Origin: Thiodiazotropha sp040791665
GTDB lineage: Bacteria; Pseudomonadota; Gammaproteobacteria; Chromatiales; Chromatiaceae
Length of the DNA: 64,000 nt
Reading direction: 5' to 3'
Assembly: GCA_040791665.1 (NCBI GenBank)
Contig: JBFNNX010000009.1
Coordinates: 682,001-746,000, forward strand
Shown: piece after piece, positions 42,947 to 53,009 of the stretch
Position numbering within the stretch: position 1 is the stretch's first letter
How the letters are laid out: each line of letters starts with the position of its first letter
The notes under the pieces: generated by a model
Told to the model about the DNA's origin: nothing
Database searches by the model: none
Seen by the model: only the letters and a program-made list of their open reading frames with translations
Made by a program: the position numbers and the translations under genes

Positions 42947-45001
42947 ATGAACCAGACAGCCCGCAAGATCCTGATCACCAGCGCCCTGCCCTACGCCAAC
43001 GGGCCGATCCATATCGGCCACCTGGTGGAGTACATCCAGACCGACATCTGGTCGCGCTTTCAGAAGATGCGCGGGCACCAGAGTATCTACGTCTGCGCCG
43101 ACGACGCCCACGGCACGCCGATCATGCTGCGCGCCCGCCAGGAGGGGATCGAGCCCGAGACCCTGATCGCGCGGGTGGCCGAGGAGCACCAAGCCGATTT
43201 CTCCGACTTCCGCATCGGCTTCGACAACTACCACTCCACTCACTCGCCGGAAAACCAGGCTTGCGCCAATACCATCTACGAGCGCAACCGGGACGGTGGC
43301 CATATCGCCAAACGCACCATCACCCAGGCCTACGATCCGGTGGAGAAGATGTTTCTGCCCGACCGCTTTATCAAGGGTACCTGCCCCAATCCCAAGTGCG
43401 GTGCCACCGACCAGTATGGCGATAACTGCGAGGTCTGCGGCTCCAGCTACTCACCGGCAGAGCTGAAGAACCCGGTCTCCGCCATCTCCGGCGCAGTACC
43501 GGAGCAGCGCGAATCGGACCACTACTTTTTCAAACTGGCCGACTTCGAATCCATGCTCAAGGAGTGGACAGGCGGCGGCCACATCCAGAGTGAAGTGGCT
43601 AACAAGCTGGATGAGTGGTTCGAGGCAGGCCTGCAGGAGTGGGACATCTCCCGCGACGCCCCCTACTTCGGTTTTGAGATCCCCGACCATCCGGGCAAGT
43701 ACTTCTATGTCTGGCTGGACGCCCCCATCGGCTACATGGCCAGCTTCCGCAACCTCTGCGACAAGACCAAAGGTCTCGACTTCGACGAATACTGGGCCGA
43801 CGGCAGTGACACGGAGCTCTACCACTTCATCGGCAAGGACATCATCTATTTCCACACCCTGTTCTGGCCGGCGATGCTGCGCGGGGCCGGATTCCGCACC
43901 CCCAGTGCCGTCTATGCCCACGGATTCCTCACCGTGGACGGTGCCAAGATGTCCAAGTCCCGCGGCACCTTCATCAAGGCCCGCACCTATCTGGATCATC
44001 TCAATCCGGAGTACTTGCGCTACTACTTTGCGGCCAAGCTGGGCGCTGGCGTGGACGATATCGACCTCAACCTGGAGGACTTCGCCCAGCGGGTAAACAG
44101 CGACCTGGTGGGCAAAGTGGTCAACATCGCCAGCCGCTGCGCCGGATTCATCACCAAAAGGTTTGACGGCAAGTTGGCGGATCAGGTTACCGAGCAAACC
44201 CTGTTCAACGACTTCGTCAACGCCGGCGAGACCATTGCCGAACACTACGAAAAGCGGGAGTTCAGCCGCACCGTGCGCGAGATCATGGCCCTGGCCGACC
44301 GGGCCAATCAGTATATCGATGAACAGAAACCCTGGGTGGTGGCAAAAGAAGAGGGGAAGGAAACGGTGCTGCAGGCCATCTGCAGCGACGGTCTCAATCT
44401 CTTCCGCCTGCTGATCGGCTACCTGCGCCCGATCCTACCGGGTACCGCCGAGATGGCGGAGACCTTCCTGCAGGTCGAGCCCTTGGCCTGGGAACAACTG
44501 AGAACACCGTTGACTGGGCACCAAATCGGCAAATTCAAGCCGCTGATGACACGGGTCGATCCCAAACAGATCGAGGCGATGCTGGAGCATTCAAAAGAGG
44601 ACTTGGCGGCCCAGGCACCTGCGAAGGCCGCACAACCGGCCGCCGATTCGCCGCTGGCCAAGGACCCGATCGCCGACACCATTCAGTTCGACGACTTCGC
44701 CAAGCTCGACCTGCGCATCGCCCGCATCGCCAAGGCGGAGCACGTGGAGGGGGCCGACAAACTGCTGCAGCTGACCCTCGACCTGGGCGGCGAGACCCGC
44801 AACGTCTTCGCCGGTATCAAGTCGGCTTATGCGCCGAAGGATCTGGAAGGCAAGCTCACCGTGATGGTGGCCAACCTGGCACCCCGCAAGATGCGCTTCG
44901 GCATCTCCGAAGGCATGGTGCTGGCGGCCGGACCCGGAGGAAAGGATCTCTACGTCCTCAACCCTGACGAGGGAGCGCTACCGGGGATGCGGGTGAAGTA
45001 A
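42947..45001 (+). CDS. metG: Methionyl-tRNA synthetase
   Basis: Charges tRNA-Met; 684 residues. The class I motifs are HIGH in GPIHIGHL and KMSKS in AKMSKSRGTF. The zinc knuckle CPNPKCGATDQYGDNCEVCG is present. The C-terminal Trbp111-type tRNA-binding domain (DFAKLDLRIARIAKAEHVEGADKLLQL to the end) permits dimerisation. The start is set by TTGGA 8 bases before ATG 42947; the open frame begins 42 bases earlier. Codon third positions are strongly G/C, visibly more so than in flanking genes. Confidence 0.97.
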   Translation: MNQTARKILITSALPYANGPIHIGHLVEYIQTDIWSRFQKMRGHQSIYVCADDAHGTPIMLRARQEGIEPETLIARVAEEHQADFSDFRIGFDNYHSTHSPENQACANTIYERNRDGGHIAKRTITQAYDPVEKMFLPDRFIKGTCPNPKCGATDQYGDNCEVCGSSYSPAELKNPVSAISGAVPEQRESDHYFFKLADFESMLKEWTGGGHIQSEVANKLDEWFEAGLQEWDISRDAPYFGFEIPDHPGKYFYVWLDAPIGYMASFRNLCDKTKGLDFDEYWADGSDTELYHFIGKDIIYFHTLFWPAMLRGAGFRTPSAVYAHGFLTVDGAKMSKSRGTFIKARTYLDHLNPEYLRYYFAAKLGAGVDDIDLNLEDFAQRVNSDLVGKVVNIASRCAGFITKRFDGKLADQVTEQTLFNDFVNAGETIAEHYEKREFSRTVREIMALADRANQYIDEQKPWVVAKEEGKETVLQAICSDGLNLFRLLIGYLRPILPGTAEMAETFLQVEPLAWEQLRTPLTGHQIGKFKPLMTRVDPKQIEAMLEHSKEDLAAQAPAKAAQPAADSPLAKDPIADTIQFDDFAKLDLRIARIAKAEHVEGADKLLQLTLDLGGETRNVFAGIKSAYAPKDLEGKLTVMVANLAPRKMRFGISEGMVLAAGPGGKDLYVLNPDEGALPGMRVK

Positions 45002-45079
45002 AGGCAAACCCGGTTGTGCAAAACTGTCCCGACATGTGGTTAACAACCACCCAGGCAATCAAAAATCATTAGCATTGAT

Positions 45080-47473
45080 TTATGGATTTTTGGCAAGTCT
45101 TCGCAACCTCAACAGCCCGCCAAGTGACTTGACGATAGCGCCGTTCAGCCACGCCTCTGCAGATCGACCCGGTATACGCATGAGCAGTAAGGCGGGCATG
45201 ATCACCAGATTGGAAAAATAGGCTGCAACGATAACCAGCGTACTCAACATACCAAAGCGGGCAATCGGTTCGAAGCCGGAAAAAATCAGCACCCCCAGAC
45301 CCAGAAACAGTGCCAGGCTAGCCGTCGTCATCGGGATGATCTTATGTTTCATAGCACAGCGTACTGCACGTACCGGGTTCCTATATATCTTCAAGGCAGA
45401 ACGATAACAGACCATAAAATGCATGGTGTGATCGATACAGATACCCAGTGCAATAACGGCGATCATCGACGTCGCAGCATCCACCTCGATGCCACAACAA
45501 CCCATCACACCCAATAGCAGAACAATCGGAAATCCATTGGCAACTGTTGCGATCAATCCAGCCCTATAGCTTGAGAACAACAACGACACCACTGCCAGAA
45601 TGGCGCCCAACATTAACGCCAGCGAGGTCAGCATACTTTGCGACATAAGTTGATGGGCCCTGTCGGAAGAGATCGTTGAGCCGGCAAGCGCAACATCCAG
45701 CGCTGGATCAATGCGTTCGTCAAGGAATATCCTCAGTTCCGCCAATGCCCGACGCACCTCCTCCGATGCTGCAATCCCGTGACGGACGACAATCGCCGTA
45801 CGGCTGAAATCCTCCGTGACAACGGAGCGCATGTTCTTCATGTCGACCAGGCTGATTAGGCCTTCGATTATCTCATCGTCTTGAGGCAGTTCATTGCCCT
45901 GCCCATCGTTCATTACACGGTTCAGTAGCACCAGGTAATCTACCAATGACACGGAGTCGTGAAAAAAAGCAGATGCAGCAATATAGCTCTGGATTTTGTT
46001 TATCTCATCCAGGTATCGACGCTGGCTGAAAGTACCCTCGAGGCGTCCATCCAGAACGATAATGAAATTTTCCGTTCCATTCATCCGGCCTTCCAGCGAT
46101 TGAATGCGTTGTTTCACTTCCGAACCGTCGGCAAAATAGTCGAGCAGATTATTATTGAAATTCAGATTCATACCATTAGACAGTGACGCAGCCAATACCA
46201 CGCCCAAGGTCACGAACAGCTTACTTTTATGTTTCAGAATCAGCTTGGATAAGGCGCTGCTCAGCATTTCAAACAATGCCAGTCCATGGTACTGATCCTG
46301 TTTGGGGCTTGTGATCCTGGAACCGAAAAGTTTTAAAAGTACGGCAAGCAGGACGACTGTAACAAGGAAATTGAGTAAAAGTCCGGTCGAGGCCACCCAG
46401 CCGAATTCACGCAGTATGTTGATCGGACTCGTACCGATCACCACAAAGCCGAGATAGGTGGTAATGAAGGTCAACACTACCGCCAGGCGCAGGCGTCGCA
46501 CCATGTACCGGATGGCGGCACCTGTGCCAATACCTGAACCGTGTCCTTTCAGGTACTCAAAAATCAGATGTATGTCCTCAGTCGAACCGATTATTACAAT
46601 CAACACCGGTACCATCGAGGTCATGATGGTGAGCGGCATACCGAGGAATGCCATGATACCCAGTAACCAGACGATACTGACGATAGAGGCTAAAATCGGC
46701 AGTAACGCCAGCATCGGACTGCGAAACATCAACGTCAGAATCGTGAACAGCAGCATCAGGCTGAGCGGAATCAACAACGCGAAATCCCGTTGGATCGATC
46801 TGCTTGCCTGCCGCCCGATATAGTTCATGCCAAGCTGAAAGAGCTGATCGAATGTTCCCCTATAGGGTTCAAGGAGGTTCTCGATGTCGGTTGCAATCCG
46901 GTTACCGGAATCGCGCTTCAGCTCAACGGCATCCAACTCAACATTGATGACCATCATCTCACCATCGTCAGATAACAGATTTCGGTGCACCAACGCGTTT
47001 GCACGTGCATCGCCGATAATCCGGTCGATCTCCTCGGCTGTGGGGTCAACGCGATCGATGAAGGGATCCGTGTGAACCGTTTCACCTTCCACACGTGGAT
47101 TCGGTGTGTTGAAGAGGCTTTCTGTCCTGGTAACGAACGGCAGGTTCTTCAGCGCAAGGATGATTCTGTAGACTGTACGCAGGTTCTCCTCCGTGAACAT
47201 ATCCCTGTCCTCGATAACGATCAGGGCCAGATTTTCCGTACCCTGTTGAAACTCGTCATACGAAAGCATGGAACCTTCGTCGGCGGTCGCCAGAGAACGC
47301 GGCGAAACATCTATCTGCAATGATGGAAGCTGGAGTATGGCCCACAGCGTGATTCCGCCGATCAGCAGTAAAATCCATACTGCATATCGGAGTGTCAGCA
47401 CTGCCGCCTTGCGCAACAATGACACCCGTCTCAATTTGTTCAGTAAAGCTGCTCGTTGATCGAAACCATGCAT
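45080..47473 (-). CDS. RND-superfamily transporter, HAE3/MMPL type
   Basis: 797-residue inner-membrane exporter with the duplicated layout of one helix, a periplasmic loop and five or six helices. First half: VWILLLIGGITLWA, then STEDIHLIFEYLK after a helix pair. Second half: ALGICIDHTMHFMVCY. The HAE3/MMPL families move hydrophobic or amphiphilic compounds such as lipids or hopanoids; the substrate here is unknown. It is about 800 residues rather than 1,030, as expected for HAE3. AGGG lies 11 bases before the start. A tandem 11-bp repeat about 110 bp upstream is a candidate regulatory site. Confidence 0.9.
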   Translation of the reverse strand: MHGFDQRAALLNKLRRVSLLRKAAVLTLRYAVWILLLIGGITLWAILQLPSLQIDVSPRSLATADEGSMLSYDEFQQGTENLALIVIEDRDMFTEENLRTVYRIILALKNLPFVTRTESLFNTPNPRVEGETVHTDPFIDRVDPTAEEIDRIIGDARANALVHRNLLSDDGEMMVINVELDAVELKRDSGNRIATDIENLLEPYRGTFDQLFQLGMNYIGRQASRSIQRDFALLIPLSLMLLFTILTLMFRSPMLALLPILASIVSIVWLLGIMAFLGMPLTIMTSMVPVLIVIIGSTEDIHLIFEYLKGHGSGIGTGAAIRYMVRRLRLAVVLTFITTYLGFVVIGTSPINILREFGWVASTGLLLNFLVTVVLLAVLLKLFGSRITSPKQDQYHGLALFEMLSSALSKLILKHKSKLFVTLGVVLAASLSNGMNLNFNNNLLDYFADGSEVKQRIQSLEGRMNGTENFIIVLDGRLEGTFSQRRYLDEINKIQSYIAASAFFHDSVSLVDYLVLLNRVMNDGQGNELPQDDEIIEGLISLVDMKNMRSVVTEDFSRTAIVVRHGIAASEEVRRALAELRIFLDERIDPALDVALAGSTISSDRAHQLMSQSMLTSLALMLGAILAVVSLLFSSYRAGLIATVANGFPIVLLLGVMGCCGIEVDAATSMIAVIALGICIDHTMHFMVCYRSALKIYRNPVRAVRCAMKHKIIPMTTASLALFLGLGVLIFSGFEPIARFGMLSTLVIVAAYFSNLVIMPALLLMRIPGRSAEAWLNGAIVKSLGGLLRLRRLAKNP

Positions 47474-47584
47474 CCTGAGCGTTACCCTGTAATGGAGTGA
47501 TGGAATACTTGAATAGAAGAGTAACGGTGCCGGGTATCAATCGAATTTCACGATTTTAAGTTATTTGTTGAGTTTGTTTCCTGT

Positions 47585-47606
47585 AAATGAAACAGAAATG
47601 AAACAT
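47585..47606. promoter_or_regulatory. Tandem 11-bp direct repeat, candidate response-regulator site
   Basis: Two adjacent copies, AAATGAAACAG and AAATGAAACAT, with exact 11-base period. This spacing is typical of DNA sites for OmpR/PhoB-type regulators. It lies 112 bp upstream of the HAE3 transporter start and 345 bp upstream of an OmpR-type regulator gene transcribed the other way. The remaining 477-bp gap (47474-47950) holds repeat copy C and no gene. Confidence 0.45.
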
Positions 47607-47641
47607 GCTGTGCCACTCAATCAGCGGGCCGGCCATAAATT

Positions 47642-47672
47642 AGGGCCTGTTAACACTAATCCAATTGGCCCT
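47642..47672. repeat. Inverted-repeat element, copy C (31 bp, minimal form)
   Basis: Reads AGGGCCTGTTAACAC then TAATCCAATT and ends GGCCCT, with a perfect 6-bp outer inverted repeat. It differs from copy B by one base. It is flanked by TA on both sides, a possible target duplication. It sits in the divergent region between the HAE3 transporter and the two-component regulator. Confidence 0.8.
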
Positions 47673-47950
47673 AATAGCAAACTCATTGACCAATCCCACC
47701 TGGAAGAGGTTCAACCGAGATAAAATCCAACACCTAAACCACTCATGCTTTCAATAATTTACTCTTCATCGAACCAACCAGTAACCACACCACAAAGAGT
47801 ACAATTCAATGGGTAACCGGCAGACCGCGGAAACGCAGAGTTTGTCAGTATCTTCTACGCTCTGCTATTTTTGTTTTAATTGTTTCAACCGCATATCCCG
47901 TCGAGCTGGAATTCTGCATAATCGGGAACAGATAATGACCAGGGTTCATC

Positions 47951-48652
47951 ATGACTGAAGGCGCATCCTTGCTCGTCGTGGATGACGAGCCAGAAATCTG
48001 CGAGATTCTGCTTGAGTATTTCGAACAGCAGGGTTTTAAGGTAGACAGTGCGTACAGCGCCGAAAAGGCCCGTCCGCTGTTCGAAAAAAAAGCCCCTGAT
48101 CTTGTCATTCTGGATATCCGTATGCCCGGAGAGGACGGATTATCGCTGGCGCGTTGGCTGCGCGACGCCCACCCTAATGTAGGCATCATTATGCTGACGA
48201 CCGCCGCCGATGTTGTTGACCGTGTCGTTGGTCTCGAGATCGGCGCCGACGACTATGTCGCCAAACCCTTCGATTTGCGCGAACTGCTGGCACGAGTCAA
48301 GAGTGTGATCCGCCGCCGACATCATGCAGACACTACCGAGATTACAGAAGGCAGGATACGGATTGGCGTATGCGAACTCGACCTAGGCATGCACAAACTG
48401 TTTGACGCTTCTGGATGCGAAGTGCCTATCACGGCAATGGAATTCGATCTGTTGCGTGTATTCACCGAACATCCCAATCGTGCCTTGAACCGAGATCAGA
48501 TCATGGAGCTCGCCCATCATCGCGACTGGGATGTGTATGATCGTTCCATAGATCTGCGCATCATGCGCCTACGGCGCAAGATAGAACGTAATCCGGAAAA
48601 ACCGGATACGATCAAAACCGTTCGCGGTGTCGGTTATATCTATGTTCAATAA
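47951..48652 (+). CDS. OmpR/PhoB-family response regulator
   Basis: 233-residue DNA-binding regulator. The receiver domain has the acidic pocket VVDDEPE, phosphoacceptor Asp55 in ILDIRMPGEDG and the conserved Lys in YVAKPFD. The C-terminal winged helix (about 130-233) ends in the typical RSIDLRIMRLRRKIE...IKTVRGVGYIYV. AGGG lies 7 bases before the ATG. Its stop overlaps the start of the large sensor kinase gene by one base (TAATG), so the pair is translationally coupled and presumably works as a cognate system. It may bind the tandem repeat upstream. Confidence 0.95.
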   Translation: MTEGASLLVVDDEPEICEILLEYFEQQGFKVDSAYSAEKARPLFEKKAPDLVILDIRMPGEDGLSLARWLRDAHPNVGIIMLTTAADVVDRVVGLEIGADDYVAKPFDLRELLARVKSVIRRRHHADTTEITEGRIRIGVCELDLGMHKLFDASGCEVPITAMEFDLLRVFTEHPNRALNRDQIMELAHHRDWDVYDRSIDLRIMRLRRKIERNPEKPDTIKTVRGVGYIYVQ

Positions 48653-51600
48653 TGGATACGCCAAATAAATCAATACAGGACAGGGCAAGCTTCTCCGGCG
48701 AAGAGGCATCAGTGAACCGCCTGTATGTGCGCTATCGCCGGACCTTACTCATCGTTGTCCTGCCGCTGTTCGTCATCATCACCGTACTTGCCGCAAATCA
48801 ATACCGGGATCAGCAAGCACAGGTAGTCGCCAACCTCAGACAAACCACCTCGAGTTATGCTTTTGCACTTGACGGTATCGCCAAGCAGGCAAACGATCAT
48901 GTACTGCAATTGAAGGCCTGGTCGGAAAACTACCTTACCAGCCCGCCAAGCTATCCCAGCGATCTACGCAACCACTTCAAGCCCATAATACTCAACGGGC
49001 AACTGGACGCCTACACACTGGATGGCGTACCGAACGATAAGCGCGCATTTGTCGGTCAATTGGTGTGGAATGGCCAGGATCCACGCCAGACAGGCATAGG
49101 TGATGTCAGTATCGACCAGGCATTGGAGTTTTTCTCCCTGGCCAGGCTCACACATGATGTCTCCGACTATTTTCAATGGTCCTATTTCTTTTCCACACAA
49201 CTGAATTCAGTCGCAGTCTATCCCTGGTTCAGTACAGAAGAGATCCTTAAGGCCAGCGGGATGACCTCTTTGCGGAAATCTATTGACGAGTGGTTCGAAT
49301 ATGAAATCTATCAAGCGGGCACACCACAAACTAACCCGAAGCGTGAAACCTACTGGACCGCACCCTATATCGATGCGGGCGGTACGGGTGCGATGGTGTC
49401 CCTGGGTGCGCCTGTATATCTTGATGATGAGTTTCACGGCATTGTCGGCACTGATGTAAAACTCATCACCCTGGAACGTTTTCTGCGAGACTTGAAACCC
49501 ACCACCGGCCGCTTGTTGATATTGAACAAACAACAGATGTTGCTGGCGGATTCCAACGGTGTCCCACCCGATACAATCATGCCGGCAGTGGAGCTGTTTC
49601 CCGATGTGTTCGGCAAAAACTGGAAACAGAAACAGTTACAGGATGATCAAGAATATGGGGATACCAACGGTCATATTCTGGTAGCTCAGCAAACCCACCA
49701 TGCACCATGGATTCTGATCTACCTGGTCAGCCATGACGAAATGTTGGCGCTGTTGATTCCCCGCTTGCTTCCCTACGCCGTCATACTCGCCACTCTGATC
49801 GCAACCCTGTTTATCGCAATCAATATCTTACGTAAGCACTATATCGCACCTGCCTTGGCCCTGGTGGAATATATTCATGACGCTTCAACAGACCCGGCAA
49901 CACAGGAACCCTCACTCCCCAGCCTATGGCAAAAATGGGCAGATCTCATTTCCAATACATTCAAGGTGAATCATCGCGCACTACAGATGGTCAGGGAAAG
50001 CGAGGAACGCCTGCAACAAATTTTAAATAACTCGTCTGCAGTCGTTTATGTGTGTGATGTCGAGGACTGTTTCATTCTTGTCAACCAGCCCTTCGAGCGA
50101 TTGCTTGATACATCCTCTCACGAGGTTTTAGGTAAAAAGCTGCACGAAGTTTTTCCACAAAAAACAGCTGACGAATTTAGAGCCAACGACCTGCAGGTCA
50201 TCGAAAGTAACACGGTACTCGAATTCGAGGAGACCGTTACTCTCGATGACGGCCTGCATACCTATATCTCCAACAAGTTTCCGTTGTATGACAGTAATGG
50301 CGATATTTATGCAGTCTGCGGTATTTCCACTGATATCACCGAACGCAAGCGAGCGGAGGAAGCGTTGCGCCAGTCCGCGCTTGGGATTTCGAAAGCGCAC
50401 GGTAAAGACCTGTTCGACACCCTGGTCTCGTACCTGTCACAGGCAACAAATACCGACTATGCCCTGATCGGTGTACTGCAAGGTAAGGATCACATCCGTA
50501 CGCGGGCGTTATACGCAAGGGGAGAGATACAGGACAACATCATATACCCGCTGCAGGGTAGTCCCTGCAACAATGTCATAGGCCAGAAATTCCGCTTTTA
50601 TCCACGGGGTATACAGCAACTATTTCCTGAAGACGAGCTGCTGATCGAGATCGGCGCCCATAGTTACGCCGCGATCCCACTGTTCGATTCCGCTGGCCGG
50701 GTACTTGGTCTGCTGGCAATTCTCGACAGCCGACCGCTGCGCAACCAGGAGCTGATCGAATCCTTGTTACAGATCTTTTCGGGCCGTGCCGCCAGCGAGC
50801 TTGAACGCGAGCGTACCGACAACGAGCTCCGCGAATCCGAAATCAGCTACCGGGAAATCTTCGAGACATCCGAAGCCTGTATCTTCGTCCATGACATCGA
50901 AAGCGGCGCCATCCTCGATGTCAATGAACGCGCCTGTAGCACCTATGGTTACAGCAAGGCGGAACTGCGCAATATCGATGTTGGTCAGTTAAGCTCTGGG
51001 GTGCCTCCCTATACGCTTGAAGATGCAGCCCGCCTGATCGAGCGCGCGATCGATGGTGAGAAATTACATTTCGAATGGCACCGCAAAAACAAAGATGGCA
51101 GTCTGCACTGGGATGAAGTATACCTGCGCCGCGCGTCAATCGGCGGGCAGGAGCGAATCCTTGCCTTCACGCGCGAAATCACCGCGCGTAAGGAAGCCGA
51201 GGCTGCGCTTCAGGCGAGTGAAGAACAGTATCGTTCCATATTCCACGCCACAAGTGATGCCTTAATCCTGTGGGACAGCTCTGGCCAAATGGTCGACGCC
51301 AACCCGGCGGCCTGGCACATGGCCGGCTATAGCAAGCAGGAATTTTTCTCCAAACCATTCCGCGAGTTCATCCATCCCGATTCGATAGATGCCTATAACC
51401 GATACCGTACTAAAGCACTGGACAATAAGGCGTCGAGTATGGAGATCCGCGCAATTCGCAAAGACGGTGAGGTGATTGAGCTCGAATCTCGCAGCATTCC
51501 AATGCCGTATCGCGGCCAACCCCACCTTTTGTCGATCACCCGTGACATCACCGAACAAAAAAGGATAGCCGAGGAATTGGCGCGTCAGCGCGAAGTGTTG

Positions 51601-52692
51601 CGACAGAGCGAAAAACTGTCGGCAATGGGCGAACTGCTCGCCAGCGTAGCGCATGAACTTAACAATCCTCTGGCCATCCTGATGGGGCGGACCGCGCTGC
51701 TTGAATCCAAGGTCAGCGACGATACCATCCGACCGGATGTAGAGAAGATACACATGGCGGCGGATCGTTGCGGCCGCATCGTACGTACCTTCCTCTCCAT
51801 GGCACGACAAAAACCACCGGAGCTGACCCTCGCCAGCCTTAACCAGGTCGTCACCAGCGCAGTGGATCTGATGGCCTATGCGTTGCGTACCGCCGACATC
51901 GCTCTAGTGCTCGACCTGGATGAGGATCTGCCCGAATCACTCATGGATGCCGACCAGATAGGACAGGTCATCATCAACCTCCTCGTAAACGCACAACACG
52001 TGTTGGAAGAGTGCTCATGGCCACGCCGGATTACGATCACAACCGGGCAGCAGGATAGCCGTCTCTTCTGTCGCATCGGAGATAATGGGCCGGGTATCGC
52101 TGAAGAAATCAAAACTCGCATCTTTGACCCCTTTTTCACAACCAAGGAAGCCGATATTGGTACTGGGATCGGCCTCTCGGTCAGCCAGGGCATTGCCCGC
52201 GATCATGGCGGTGAACTCTGTCTTGATGCGAGCGAACAGGGTGCCGTCTTTTCATTGTGGCTGGACTTGAAACTATCCGACAAAGCCGACACCAAGCAAT
52301 CTGATATAGATGACGTGCAACCATCCCTGCAGGAACATATCCTGATCGTCGATGACGAAAGCGAAATTTCCGAGCTGCTGGAGGAGATCCTGACATCGGC
52401 GGGACTCATAACCACCCGGGTCAACAGCGGGCGCGAGGCGTTGGACTGGCTGGGAGACCATCAGTGCGATATCCTGCTGTGCGATATCCGCATGCCGGAC
52501 ATGGACGGACCGGCACTCTGGCGTGTCTTGCAACAGGATTATCCCGACCTCGCTGCTCGCACCGCATTCATCACCGGCGACACCTTGTCAGCAAGCATAT
52601 CACCATTTCTCAGGGCAACTGCGCGACCCTGGTTGGAAAAGCCGTTTACTCCGGAACAGGTATTGGAGCTAGTCGCCGGCCTGAACGACTAG
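48652..52692 (+). CDS. Large hybrid sensor histidine kinase: Cache-PAS-GAF-PAS-PAS-HisKA-HATPase-REC
   Basis: 1,346-residue membrane sensor. Helix 1 lies at about 28-48, a double-Cache-like periplasmic domain extends to about 360, and helix 2 lies at about 365-390. PAS (about 445-570), GAF (about 580-725) and two further PAS modules (about 730-980, each closing with a TREIT/TRDIT motif) follow. The dimerisation domain has phosphoacceptor His1001 in SVAHELNNPL. The ATPase domain has NLLVNAQHVLE, DNGPGI and TGIGLSV. The C-terminal receiver has Asp1278 in LLCDIRMPD. No histidine phosphotransfer domain is visible here, so phosphate transfer to the coupled regulator may be direct. Confidence 0.93.
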   Translation: MDTPNKSIQDRASFSGEEASVNRLYVRYRRTLLIVVLPLFVIITVLAANQYRDQQAQVVANLRQTTSSYAFALDGIAKQANDHVLQLKAWSENYLTSPPSYPSDLRNHFKPIILNGQLDAYTLDGVPNDKRAFVGQLVWNGQDPRQTGIGDVSIDQALEFFSLARLTHDVSDYFQWSYFFSTQLNSVAVYPWFSTEEILKASGMTSLRKSIDEWFEYEIYQAGTPQTNPKRETYWTAPYIDAGGTGAMVSLGAPVYLDDEFHGIVGTDVKLITLERFLRDLKPTTGRLLILNKQQMLLADSNGVPPDTIMPAVELFPDVFGKNWKQKQLQDDQEYGDTNGHILVAQQTHHAPWILIYLVSHDEMLALLIPRLLPYAVILATLIATLFIAINILRKHYIAPALALVEYIHDASTDPATQEPSLPSLWQKWADLISNTFKVNHRALQMVRESEERLQQILNNSSAVVYVCDVEDCFILVNQPFERLLDTSSHEVLGKKLHEVFPQKTADEFRANDLQVIESNTVLEFEETVTLDDGLHTYISNKFPLYDSNGDIYAVCGISTDITERKRAEEALRQSALGISKAHGKDLFDTLVSYLSQATNTDYALIGVLQGKDHIRTRALYARGEIQDNIIYPLQGSPCNNVIGQKFRFYPRGIQQLFPEDELLIEIGAHSYAAIPLFDSAGRVLGLLAILDSRPLRNQELIESLLQIFSGRAASELERERTDNELRESEISYREIFETSEACIFVHDIESGAILDVNERACSTYGYSKAELRNIDVGQLSSGVPPYTLEDAARLIERAIDGEKLHFEWHRKNKDGSLHWDEVYLRRASIGGQERILAFTREITARKEAEAALQASEEQYRSIFHATSDALILWDSSGQMVDANPAAWHMAGYSKQEFFSKPFREFIHPDSIDAYNRYRTKALDNKASSMEIRAIRKDGEVIELESRSIPMPYRGQPHLLSITRDITEQKRIAEELARQREVLRQSEKLSAMGELLASVAHELNNPLAILMGRTALLESKVSDDTIRPDVEKIHMAADRCGRIVRTFLSMARQKPPELTLASLNQVVTSAVDLMAYALRTADIALVLDLDEDLPESLMDADQIGQVIINLLVNAQHVLEECSWPRRITITTGQQDSRLFCRIGDNGPGIAEEIKTRIFDPFFTTKEADIGTGIGLSVSQGIARDHGGELCLDASEQGAVFSLWLDLKLSDKADTKQSDIDDVQPSLQEHILIVDDESEISELLEEILTSAGLITTRVNSGREALDWLGDHQCDILLCDIRMPDMDGPALWRVLQQDYPDLAARTAFITGDTLSASISPFLRATARPWLEKPFTPEQVLELVAGLND

Positions 52693-52882
52693 ATCTACAC
52701 GCGCACCGTGTCCACATTTATCCCCGCTGTCACCTTTTTTAAGTTTACAAAAAGCCTGAATGGACCATACTAACTGCACAGCTCTTTACTATCAATGAAC
52801 AGACTATTCAGCAGATACTCTCAATCTTTGATGGCAGAAATTTTGCCCGGAGAAAAGACGATACTCTTCAAGCTGTAACGAC

Positions 52883-52919
52883 AAAAAAGCCCCACAAATA
52901 CATAACATTTGCAGGGCTT
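52883..52919 (-). terminator. Rho-independent terminator downstream of the porin gene
   Basis: On the minus strand, AAGCCCTGCAAAT pairs with ATTTGTGGGGCTT (2 mismatches, 7-base loop) and is followed by a run of six T. It lies about 90 bp after the porin stop. The rest of the 317-bp gap between the kinase and porin genes shows nothing else. Confidence 0.85.
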
Positions 52920-53009
52920 GCGTGTGACCTGTTCAACAACACGAAATGACCACTAAATCATCTTTCCCATCCTGCAGTTCTTCATCTGCTTAGCCACACC
53001 AAACACCTC

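Noticed and set aside
43451..44245. 264-codon minus-strand frame inside metG
   Set aside because: An antisense frame caused by high GC at third positions; Val/Glu/Asp-biased composition typical of such shadows.
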